A stretch of 64,000 nucleotides of DNA from Cryptomeria japonica. Lineage: Eukaryota > Streptophyta > Pinopsida > Cupressales > Cupressaceae. A model generated the notes under the pieces. That model did not search any database. It worked only from the letters and a program-made list of their open reading frames with translations, and was not told the origin of the DNA. Each line of letters begins with the position of its first letter. Position 1 is the stretch's first letter. Made by a program: the position numbers and the translations under genes. The stretch is taken from NCBI RefSeq assembly GCF_030272615.1, contig NC_081406.1, forward strand, positions 171,452,361-171,516,360, written 5' to 3'. Positions 25,398-34,616 of this stretch are shown here, piece by piece.

Positions 25398-26378
25398 ATG
25401 GAGGATTCCAAATTCAAGGTCAAAAAGTTTAAGGACCAGAATTATTAGTTATGGAAAATGCAGATGGAGGATTACCTGTATCAAAAGGATTTGTGGCGGC
25501 CATTGGAAGAAAAGGCAAAGAAACCGACCACAATATCAAATGAAAATTGGGACATTTTAGATAGAAAGGCACTGGGATCCATTCGATTGTGCCTTGCGTC
25601 ATTTGTAGCATTCAATATAACAGAAGCAAAAATGACTGTAGATTTGATGGCATCATTGGCTAAGTTGTATGAGAAACCCTCGACTTCGAATAAGGTATTT
25701 CTTATGAAACATTTGTTTAATTTGAAAATGAGTGAAGGAGGATCTGTAGCAGAGCACTTAAATGAATTTAATACAATTACCAGTCAATTGTCTTCGGTAA
25801 AAACTACCTTTGCAGAAGAGGTTAGGGCTCTCTTGATTTTATGTTCTTTGCCAGAAAGCTGGAATAGCTTGGTTATGGCTGTAAGTAACTCTGTCTCTGG
25901 TAAAAATACTTTGGTATTTGATGATATTGTTGGTGTTATCCTAAGCGAGGAAATGCAAAGGAAAAGCACAGGTGAGACTCCAACATCATCGGGTAGTGTT
26001 TTGAATGTGGAGAACAGAGGAAGATCAAAGGAAAGAGGAAAAGGCCCTGGGAATGAGAAGTCACGAGGGAAGTCAAAGAAAGGACGCTCTCAATCTAGAG
26101 GAAAGAAAGATTGCTAGTACTACGGAAAGCCTGGTCATCTAAAGAAAGACTGTTGGTCTTGGAAAAACAAAGAAGGAGACAAAAATGAAAATGACAGTAA
26201 GGAAGTTAATATTGCAAGTAATACTTTACAAGATGCTTTAATCTTATGTTTGGATAATGTTAATGATTCCTGGGTAATAGATTATGGGGCTTCATTTCAT
26301 GCTACACCCCATAGAAAATATTTTCTAGATTATGTTCAAGGTGATTTTGGACAGGTATATTTGGGTGATGATGAGCCA
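25398..26378 (+). pseudogene. Nested Copia gag and protease
   Basis: The likely start is ATG 25398 (MEDSKFKVKKFKDQNY), followed by a TAG at 25446 where gag normally has Gln. The longest open stretch then starts at 25458. Gag continues to a TAG at 26115 that replaces the residue after the first knuckle Cys. The knuckle itself reads C*YYGKPGHLKKDC, so the second Cys is also lost. The protease core is WVIDYGASFHA, with the active-site DSG changed to DYG. A 1-base deletion near 26378 shifts the frame. The gag body (DILDRKALGSIRLCL, LLILCSLPESW) is typical of Tnt1-like elements. Confidence 0.9.
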
Positions 26379-28612
26379 TGTCAATTGTTGGAAAAGGAAA
26401 GATAAAGATCAAGTTACAAAATGGTAATAACTGGTTTCTGCAGGAGGTAAGACATGTTCCTAATTTAAGAAGAAATTTAATTTCTACAGGGCAACTAGGT
26501 AGTGAAGGTTGCATAGTTACCTTCTCAGACAGTATGTGGAAGGTCACTAAAGGATCATTAGTAGTAGCTAAAGGTGCGAAAGTAGGCACATTATATCTAT
26601 GTACTGGTAACACTTACTCTACCTTAGCTGCTACAGATAAAGTTACTGCAAAGACAACAACAATAAATGTTGCAAGAACAGATTCGATAATGTGGCACCA
26701 TAGGCTTAGGCACATGAGTGAGAAAGGGATGAAAATCCTTCACTCCAAAAATCTATTGCCAGGACTAAAGAAGATTGATTTAGAGTTCTGTGAAAACTGT
26801 GTTTATGGTAAACAGAAAAGAGTCAGATTTCTCAAGGTTGGGAAAGAGAAAAAGAGTGAGAAGTTAGAGCTTGTACATTCAGATGTATGGGGATCGGCTC
26901 AGGTATCATCTCTTGGTAGCTCTTGTTATTATGTTATTTTTATTGATGACTCAACTAGAAAAACATGGGTATATTTCCTAAAACAAAAATCAGATGTTTT
27001 TTAAACTTTTAAGAAATAGAAATCTTTGGTTGAGAATGAGACAGGAAAAAAGTTGAAGTGTCTCAAATCGGATAATGGAGGTGAGTATTGCAGCAAAGCA
27101 TTTGAAGATTATTGTTCCTTAAATGGGATTCGAAAGCAGAAGATAGTTCCAGGAACTCCATAGGAAAATGGTGTGTCAGAGAGAATGAATAGGACCATCA
27201 TGGAATGTGCGAGGAGCATGAGATTGCATGTTGGATTGCCCTTACATTTTTGGGTAGATGTTGTACATACTGTTGTCTATTTAATAAATAGAGGACCTTC
27301 AACCCCTTTGGATGGTGGTATTCTAGAGGAGGCATGGACTGGTAAAAAGGTAAATTATTCTTTTCTAAAAACTTTTGGTTGCGAAGCTCTTGTCCATGTT
27401 GATAAAGAAAACATAACCAAGCTTGATGCTAAATCTCAGAAATGTACCTTCATTGGATATGGGATAGATGAATATGGCTATCGGTTATGGGATTTTGAAA
27501 ATAAGAAAATAATTAGAAGTAGAGATGTTTTATTCAATGAGAAGGTTATGTATAAAGAACAGATGCAGGAAAAGAAGCATGAACAGGACAAACAAGAATA
27601 TGTGGTGTTGGATGAGATTCCTAAAAATGAAATGCCACAGGTACTTGATGCTCAGCAACAACAGATTGTCCCACAAATTCCTGCAAGTTTTAGATGTTCT
27701 ATGAGGACAAGTAGACCCCCTGAAAGATTTTCTCCTTCTTTATATTCTATTTTATTAATGAATTCTGGTGAACTAGAAGAATATGAAGAAGCAATGCAGG
27801 TGGATGCCAAACAACAGTGGCAGCTAGGCATAAAAGAGGAGATGGACTCCTTGATGAAAAATAAGACTTGGGACTTAGTCCCTTTACCTACAGAAAAAAG
27901 AGCCTTGCCCAACAAATGGGTTTATTGGCTGAAGGAGGAGGAAGGAGGTCAGAAAAGATATAAGGCCAGACTTGTGGTAAAAGGTTTTGCACAGAAAAAG
28001 GGTATAGATTATGATGAAATATTTTCTCCAGTTGTAAAAATGACTTCAATTAGAACTATACTTAGTCTCGTGGCTGCAGATGATTTACATCTTGAACAAT
28101 TAGATGTCAAAATAGCTTTTCTCCATGGAGATTTGGAGGAGGAAATTTACATGTTGCAACCATAGGGATATGAGGTCAAAGGTAAGGAGAACTTGGTGTG
28201 CAGGTTGAAGAAAAGTCTGTATGGCCTAAAGCAAGCACCCCGACAATGGTATTTAAAATTTGATAGTTTCATGGTTGAACACGGTTATCATAGATGTCAT
28301 TCTGATCATTGTGTATATTTTAAGAGATTTGATAATGGCAGTTATATTATCCTGTTGCTTTATGTTGATGACATGCTCGTTGCTGGATCTAACATGCAAC
28401 ATATAAATGATCTTAAACAAAAATTAGCCAAGTCATTTGCTATGAAGGATTTGGGTGCAGCTAAGCAAATTCTCGGTATGAGGATTACACGGGACAGGAA
28501 AAATAGAACCTTGAATTTGTCCCAAAGTGAGTATATAAAGAAGGTGTTGAAAAGATTTAACATGCAGGATGCAAAAGCAGTTAGTACACCTTGGCTAGCC
28601 ATTTCAAATTGA
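26378..28612 (+). pseudogene. Nested Copia integrase and RT
   Basis: From 26378 the pre-integrase zinc region shows WHHRLRHMS and CENCVYGKQ. Integrase residues are in LVHSDVWG (about 26872), LKSDNGGEY (about 27061) and ENGVSERMNRT (about 27164). The integrase C-terminus shows CTFIGYG. RT contains KRYKARLVVKGFAQ, QLDVKIAFLHGDL (about 28098), LKKSLYGLKQAPRQWY (about 28204) and YVDDMLVAGS (about 28360). Stops at 27002 (TAA), 27017, 27161 and 28163 (TAG) each fit one transition in a Gln or Trp codon. A 1-base deletion near 28593 moves the rest into another frame. Confidence 0.9.
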
Positions 28613-29322
28613 CTAAGGAGATGTGCCCAAAGGCACAGGAAGAGGTTAATAAAATGTCTAACATCTCGTATTCATCAGTTGTTGGCAGTCTGATGTATGC
28701 AATGGTATGCACAAGGCCAGATATTGCACATGTAGTGGGAGTTGTGAGCAGGTTTATGAGTAATCCGGGTATGAAACATTGGAATTCTGTGAAATGGATT
28801 CTTTGGTATTTGAAAGGAACTACTACGAAGGCATTATGTTTCAAAGGATCTAATGCTGCTCTAAGTGGATTTATTGACTCTGATCTGGCGGGTGATATTG
28901 ATTCACAGAGAAGTACTACAAGGTATGTTTTTACTATAGGGGGAACTGCAGTCAGTTGGATTTCTAGGCTGCAAAAGGTTGTTGCACTTTCAACCACTGA
29001 AGGTGAGTATGTTGCTGCTACAAAAGCCAGCAAAGAGATGATTTGGTTGCAATGTTTTCTAAAGGAATTGGGTCAGACACAAGAGGATAGCCCATTGTAT
29101 ACTGATAGCCAGAGTTCCATTCATCTTGCAAAGAACTATATTTTTCATTCAAGGACAAAGCACATTCAGCTCAAGTACCACTTCATCCGAACTATTTTGG
29201 AGGAGGGTCAGTTACGGCTTGAGAAGATTCACACAAGTGAGAATCCTGTTGATATGTTCACAAAGGCAATTCCACAGGAGAAGCTGATTTCTTCATCAGT
29301 TTCTGTTGGTCTTCTTGATTGA
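28591..29322 (+). pseudogene. Nested Copia RNase H
   Basis: The frame runs open from the deletion to a natural TGA at 29320. Motifs: SVVGSLMYAMVCTRPDIAH, FIDSDLAGDIDSQRSTT, LSTTEGEYVAA, YTDSQSSIHLAKN and RTKHIQLKYHFIR. Asp, Glu and Asp catalytic positions appear intact in this stretch, although the whole polyprotein is interrupted upstream. Confidence 0.9.
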
Positions 29323-29400
29323 TAATTGTGGAATTTATACCAGTCAAGTCCTAGTGTTTTATCCAGCGAATGTTGCATGTACAGTGGTGTCGTGTAGTAT

Positions 29401-29460
29401 CAGTCTCCAAGTGGGAGATTGTTCGGTGTGGACCCTGATCAGTCTCCAAGTGGGAGATTG
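29401..29460 (+). repeat. Duplicated polypurine-tract region of nested Copia
   Basis: CAGTCTCCAAGTGGGAGATT occurs at 29401-29420 and again at 29439-29458. Both copies contain the AAGTGGGAGATTGTT polypurine tract; only the second is followed by the true LTR. Confidence 0.85.
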
Positions 29461-29908
29461 TTGAAATGTGGCGACTGATCAGCAAAGTACTGTGCACTCA
29501 GCACGTATCCTCACCGGGGTCCGGGGCCGGGCAGGGGTTCGGGGGCGGTAGCCCCCGAGAAAAGCGAGGGTTCGAGGGCGGTAGCCCCCGAGAAATTTTT
29601 TTTGCCGTTTTTCGTTGATGAAAACCGACATTGTAATAAAACCCTAAAAAGGCCGACTTTGTTTGTTGCCCTAAAAACGCATGTTATAAGCGGTTGGGAT
29701 GCTTAAGGCATTGTAAGGTTGATATACTGTTTTTGCTAGATAATAAGAAAGATTGGACGACTGTGTATGGTGGACGTAACCCATTCTGGGTGAACCACAT
29801 TAAATCTCTGTGTTATCTGTGTCTTGTTTTATTTCTTTATCTTTTGTATCTAAATCTGCATGTAATTGTTAGTTCATATTTGCTTCGGATCTGATTGAAA
29901 CCCTAACA
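29459..29908 (+). repeat. 3' LTR of nested Copia
   Basis: 450 bp, TGTTGAAATG to ACCCTAACA. At 29534-29595 it carries two GC-rich units, each with a palindromic GGGCGGTAGCCC core, that the 5' LTR has largely lost. Confidence 0.92.
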
Positions 29909-29909
29909 G

Positions 29910-31120
29910 ATTCTTCACACAGATAATGGAAGGGAATATTTGAACAAAAGACTTGAGGATTTTTGTATATTTGAGGGGATTGATCTTCAGCATTCTGTTG
30001 CATACACTCCACAGCAGAACAGGGTTGCAGAATGCAAGAATAGAACTCTCAAAGAAATGGCTAGCTGTATGATACATGCATGTTCTCTTGATCCCGCCTT
30101 TTGGGCAGAGGCTATCAGTTGTGCCACACACATCCAGAATCGGGTTCCTCCAAAAGCTTTGCAAGGTATTACTCCTTTTGAAGCTTGGGCTGGTAGGAAA
30201 CCGATTGTGAGACATTTCAAAGTCCTTGGGTGTTTAGCATGGGCTTGCATACCTCCGCAGAAACGCAAGGCATTAGAACCTTAGAGTCGGCCTTGCATAT
30301 TTGTTGGATATCGTGAGGGTGTTAAGGCATACAGATTGATGGATCCAGAGACACATGAGGTATTCATTGAGAGGAGTGTTCACTTTGAGGAAAGCTCTCC
30401 TAGCTTAGCCTCTCTACCTCCTCCACCTTCCTCCATTGTGGATAGTGATGTTAGTGATTCAGATGATGAGACTCCCTCAACTCCGACTCATAGGGTTACA
30501 CCTCTGCAAGGTCCACTTGCAGTTGAGGAGCCTCGTTCTCCACCTCCACCTAGACCTCGTTGGGCTCGACAGACACTTAAGTCCGCGGGTTCTCTTGTTG
30601 GGGATCCTTTAGATACACAGAGAACTCGATCACAACATCAGGATCTTCCACATGCATTCATTGCTACCGCTTCCGATCCATAGACATTTAGGGAAGCATC
30701 AGGGGTTCCTAAATGGGACCAAGCTATGGAGGAAGAATATAGTTCCTTGATTAGGAACAACACATGGGATCTAGTCCATCTCCCTAAGGGGAGAAAGATG
30801 GTTCGATGTAAGTGGATCTATCGGACCAAGTTTGTAGCGGATGGTAGTGTGGATAAGTATAAGGCTCGGCTTGTTGCAAAAGGTTTTTCTCAGGTTGCAG
30901 GTGTTGACTATACTGAGACCTTTGCACCTGTAGCCAAGATGAACTCCATTCGTTTGACACTTGCTATTGTTACAGCTCATGGTTGGGTTGTACATCAGAT
31001 GGATGTGAAGAGTGCTTTTCTTCATGGTGATCTTGATGAGGATATTTATATGGAACAGCCACAGGGTTTCATCCAAGATACTTCCTTGGTTTACAGACTA
31101 AAGAAATCTCTCTATGGCCT
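29910..31120 (+). pseudogene. Outer Copia integrase C-part and RT N-part
   Basis: The frame continues from before the nested insertion. The second integrase Asp is in HTDNGREYL (about 29916) and the Glu in NRVAECKNRTL (about 30022). CLAWACIPPQKR and CIFVGYREG mark the integrase C-terminus. After a proline/serine-rich linker the RT starts with WDLVHLPKGRKMVRCKWIY and contains KYKARLVAKGFSQ and the box A Asp in QMDVKSAFLHGDL (about 31000). Stops TAG at 30282 and 30681 both fit CAG to TAG. At 31117-31126 a 5-bp GCCTT duplication shifts the frame inside the conserved LYGLKQ motif. Confidence 0.9.
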
Positions 31121-31126
31121 TGCCTT

Positions 31127-32218
31127 AAGCAGGCCCCCAGGGCTTGGTACGCCAAGATGGATTCCTTTCTTCTCTCCGCAGGGTTCACCAGGTGTCATTC
31201 CGATCCGAATGTCTACATTTTGCGACAGGATGACTCTCACTTGATACTTGTGCTCTATGTTGATGACTTGATCATTACAGGGAGTACTTCATCCATCATT
31301 AGCAGGGTCAAATCTGCTTTGCATGACAGATTTGCTACGACTGACTTGGGTCTTTTGCACTACTTTCTCGGGATAGAGATTTCACAGTCACCTTCCGGGA
31401 TTACTCTATCGCAGCCCAAGTATGCTCTTGATCTACTTGCACGCTTTCATATGGTTGATTGTAAGCCTGCCCCGACTCCCTTTCTTTTAGGAGTCAAGCT
31501 TGAGGCTCAGTGTTCTTCTCCACCCATTGATGCCACTTTGTATCGTCAGCTTGTGGGTAGTCTCATCTACTTGACTCATACACACCTTGATATTTCATTT
31601 GTCGTTGGCATGGTTTCCTGCTTCATGCAAGAACCATATGAGCTTCATTAGAAAGCCGCCAAACGCATCCTTCATTACATCCAGGGTACACATCACTATG
31701 GGATTCACTATGCAGCAGGCACAGGACTTCGCTTGGTTGGTTACATAGACTCCGATTGGGTTGGCGATCTTGTTGATCGTAAGTCTACTTCTAGTTACAA
31801 TTTTCACCTTGGTTCGGGCCCCATTTGTTGGCAGAGCAAGAAGCAACATGCTATTGCTCTCTCTTCGACTGAGGCTAAGTATCGAGGCGCTGTTAATGCA
31901 GCGACTAAGACCATTTGGCTCCAGCAGATTCTCACAGAGTTTGGATTCACCACTCCACGATCAACAGTTCTACATTGCGACAATCAGAGTGCTATTGCAA
32001 TCTTGAAGAACCCGGTCCAGCACCAGTGGACCAAACACATCAAGATTCATATGCACTATATCTGAGAGCTCATCCAAGAGCAGGTCATTGATTTGCAGTA
32101 TTGTCCTACAACAGAGTAGGTTGCTGACATATGCACCAAACCTTTCACCGAGAGTAAGTTCCAACAGTTGCGAGCTCTCTTGGGGGTGCGGGATGTGTCA
32201 TTAGGGGGGGTCACCTGA
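31127..32218 (+). pseudogene. Outer Copia RT C-part and RNase H
   Basis: After the 5-bp frameshift, RT continues in the new frame with MDSFLLSAGFTRCHSDPNVY and the catalytic LVLYVDDLIITGS (about 31240). RNase H follows: YIDSDWVGD (about 31740), LSSTEAKYRGA (about 31860), HCDNQSAIAIL (about 31974) and TKHIKI. Stops TAG 31649, TGA 32063 and TAG 32117 all fit single C-to-T or G-to-A changes. The final stop is TGA at 32216-32218. Confidence 0.9.
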
Positions 32219-32470
32219 CTTCTCCTTCCTCTCTTATGGGGGGGACTTTTTCCTCCTTGAGGTTTTGTCCTTCTTCTTTGAAAGTCTTTTGTACATTCAT
32301 CTCTCTTTTGGGGGGGAGTTTTTTCCCTTTGGGTTTTCTCCCTTTCTCCGTTTGTGAGAGATTGCATTGCATAGTTTTGCTTGCATTTGCATATTGTACA
32401 TGGGTACCTATCATGGCCTAGTAGTCGGGACCCATCTTGCATTGTTGACTTGAGTCTTCATTCCCCTAAG

Positions 32471-32487
32471 TTGCACTTAAGGGGGGG
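32471..32487 (+). promoter_or_regulatory. Polypurine tract of outer Copia
   Basis: AAGGGGGGG ends directly at the 3' LTR and would prime plus-strand DNA synthesis. The same arrangement is seen at 6761-6769 in the non-autonomous element. Confidence 0.8.
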
Positions 32488-32935
32488 TGTTGGTGTAAAT
32501 AAATATTCATTTTGGATATTATTACACTTACTTAAGTTAACTTAGGATAATGCATCTCTTTGTAGTTTGGATTTGAGACACTTAGGGAAGTGTGCACATA
32601 GGGATAGAGCTTATAGGAGAAATTCCACCTTTTGTGGTCTTATTTTGCTGTTACACTCCACATTCGGTGGGTCATCCACCTCTTGTGGAATATTATATTA
32701 TTTCTCCTGCCTACCCTTAGTATTTCTTACCTACCCTTGTTTCTCATTGAGCCACATATCATATTTGTGTGCTCATACATCCATATGGCCTTGCCTATAT
32801 AAGCAAGCCTATATTCATTGTACTGGTTAATCCAGTTGATCATTTGTATATTGATGAGAATACAGTTTTGTTCTTGTCATTCTATTGTCTCTTTTATGCT
32901 TTTTATTGTGCCCTTGATCTTGGCAAAATCCTACA
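32488..32935 (+). repeat. 3' LTR of outer Copia
   Basis: 448 bp, the same length as the 5' LTR, with 13 substitutions by eye (11 transitions, 2 transversions). It is followed by the TGAAG target duplication. Confidence 0.95.
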
Positions 32936-32940
32936 TGAAG

Positions 32941-33414
32941 ACTATTGGAGATATCCTCCTTAAAGTGGATTAAGGAGGTTGCCCCCTTGAAGTGACATAT
33001 TATTAAGTATTTGCAACATATTTCCTATTATATTCTTCTTGTGCAAGTGATTTGGTTGCACATTGGGAAAGTGCTGACTAGTTACATGTGCACCATCATC
33101 ATGATTGTTTGGAGGTTGGAAGTAACTTCATTAGATTGGTGCTTTGTGGTCCCTAAATACAAAGTCGTTCTTTCAAAAGGAGGTATATTATGGTGTTCAT
33201 TTTTCATTGCTCTCAAGTTGTCACAAAGGTTGTCTTCTACATGCATTAGAGTAATGGGTGGAAAAGATAGTCCAAAATATGCAACTTCTTCTATTTTTAG
33301 GGAATGCTAGGGAATTGTTCATTGATAGTTTGTGTTGTTATCTATTGGTTGTAGTCAATGATGTTTTTGGTGATGGTCTTAAATGATTGTAGCAAATTCT
33401 TTCTAACCAATTTC
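32941..33414. other. Flank of outer Copia, no gene seen
   Basis: Begins with an imperfect palindrome (TCCTCCTTAA...TTAAGGAGG, 32953-32977). It may continue the LTR-like sequence left of 21247. A 99-residue ORF at 33011 has no recognisable domain. Confidence 0.4.
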
Positions 33415-33776
33415 TTTATCATATTTTACATATTTGATTAATAACTTGATATACAACTTATTTCAAATAATAGAAAATTCTATAATACCTTACTATTATC
33501 TCTAAAATATTATTGTATTATCAATTATATAAAACCAACTAAATAACTTTTTTAAATAAATTAATATATCTTAATCAATAACAAATAACTTTTATCATAT
33601 TTTACATAATTGATTAATAACTTGATATACAACTTATTTCAAATAATAGAAAATTCGATAAAACCTCACTATTATCTCTAAAATATTATTGTATAACAAT
33701 TATATTAACAATTATATAAAACCAACTAAATTACTTTTTCAAATAAATTAATATATCTTAATCAATAACAAATAAC
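33415..33776. repeat. Two-copy tandem repeat, 176-bp period
   Basis: TTTATCATATTTTACATA starts at 33415 and again at 33591. The units match closely over their length (shared CTATTATCTCTAAAATATTA, CTTAATCAATAACAAATAAC), and the second carries a 10-bp extra segment. Confidence 0.9.
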
Positions 33777-34111
33777 AAATATTAACTGCTACATAACACT
33801 TGTTATTAATTAAGTCTTTCTTAAAGATTGTTCAAGCTTTTCTTTGTTCTCTATGAACTAAATTATTAAATAAATTAAAAAAAAATAAAAATAGTACTTA
33901 TAATTAAAAGGAAAAGACGGGTGGTCTAATGCATTCCCCCTATCACGAAAGCACATTAGTTGCAAATAAAAAATAAAAATTATAAAATTATAAAACCTAG
34001 GCAATCATATTATACCATAATAACAATGATAAGTTTAATAATTACAGTGTGCATTATAGACCAATTATTATTAATTTAATGCTTCCCGTTTACCGATACG
34101 ACAAACATGCT
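33777..34111. other. AT-rich DNA, no gene seen
   Basis: No ORF or repeat of note. Confidence 0.5.
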
Positions 34112-34616
34112 AACGTGGCATGATACTCCAACGTGGCGTGTGTTTAAAGAGCACTCTACAACATGACCTCTTACTTTTTAAAGAAATAAAGAAAAGCATC
34201 ATAGAACATGGTAGCCCTTCTATAATGTCTGATAAAGCTCCCAATTTTGTCGGATATGCCGAAAGCCCACCACAAACACTCAACCCCCATTCAGTCAAAC
34301 AACCACAAAGAGTAAACACTTACATACGTAAAACGTAATTCCACGTGGCTTCCGTCATCAATATAGACCAGACTTTCGTAGAAGCTGCGGGGCTGCAGCT
34401 GGAGCCCTCGGCGACGTCATATGTCCTTGGGCTCTCATTAAATTCCAAAATCTCTACTTAAATTATTGCACGCACAATCTACCATAAAATAGTATTTTAT
34501 TCATTTATGGGAACAATATTCGTTGCGGCACTTCCATTAAGTGCAGTGCGAAGCCGCTGGGAAGGTGCGTGCTTAGAATATTTGGGGCATTCGTCCAAAC
34601 AATGACAACGCACGTG
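34112..34616. promoter_or_regulatory. Cluster of ACGT-core boxes (ABRE/G-box like)
   Basis: ACGTGGC occurs at 34113 and 34131, the palindrome CCACGTGG at 34341, GACGTCAT at 34413 and CACGTG at 34611. ACGTGGC and CACGTG are the known binding cores of plant bZIP and bHLH factors in abscisic-acid and light responses. The region is less AT-rich than its surroundings. No coding sequence follows on either strand within several kilobases, so it may be a displaced or orphan promoter. The binding role is inferred from motifs only. Confidence 0.35.

Larger units (their letters stand above)
24943..29908 (+). mobile_element. Nested full-length Copia (Tnt1-like) inside the outer integrase gene
   Basis: Two related LTRs enclose a complete gag-pol. 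GATTC at 24938-24942 is repeated at 29909-29913, proving insertion into the outer element. The 5' LTR begins TATTGAAATG (first dinucleotide changed from TG) and the 3' LTR TGTTGAAATG. Six premature stops and two 1-base deletions have killed it. The gag start and pol motifs resemble Tnt1-type elements; I do not assign a lineage more finely. Confidence 0.95.
21247..32935 (+). mobile_element. Full-length Copia LTR retrotransposon (outer element), with nested Copia
   Basis: Two 448-bp LTRs (TG...CA) bound the element. The 5-bp TGAAG precedes it at 21242-21246 and follows it at 32936-32940, giving a clear target-site duplication. A primer binding site, a 1.5-kb leader, gag, protease, integrase, RT and RNase H (the order integrase before RT defines Copia) and a polypurine tract follow. 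Without the nested element and the duplicated 5 bases it would be about 6.7 kb. Seven premature stops and one 5-bp frameshift inactivate it. The LTRs differ at 13 positions by my count, so the insertion is fairly old. Confidence 0.95.

Noticed and set aside
33415-33776. Tandem units considered as CRISPR-like or satellite arrays
   Set aside because: Exactly two copies with no spacers in a plant context; a simple duplication explains them.
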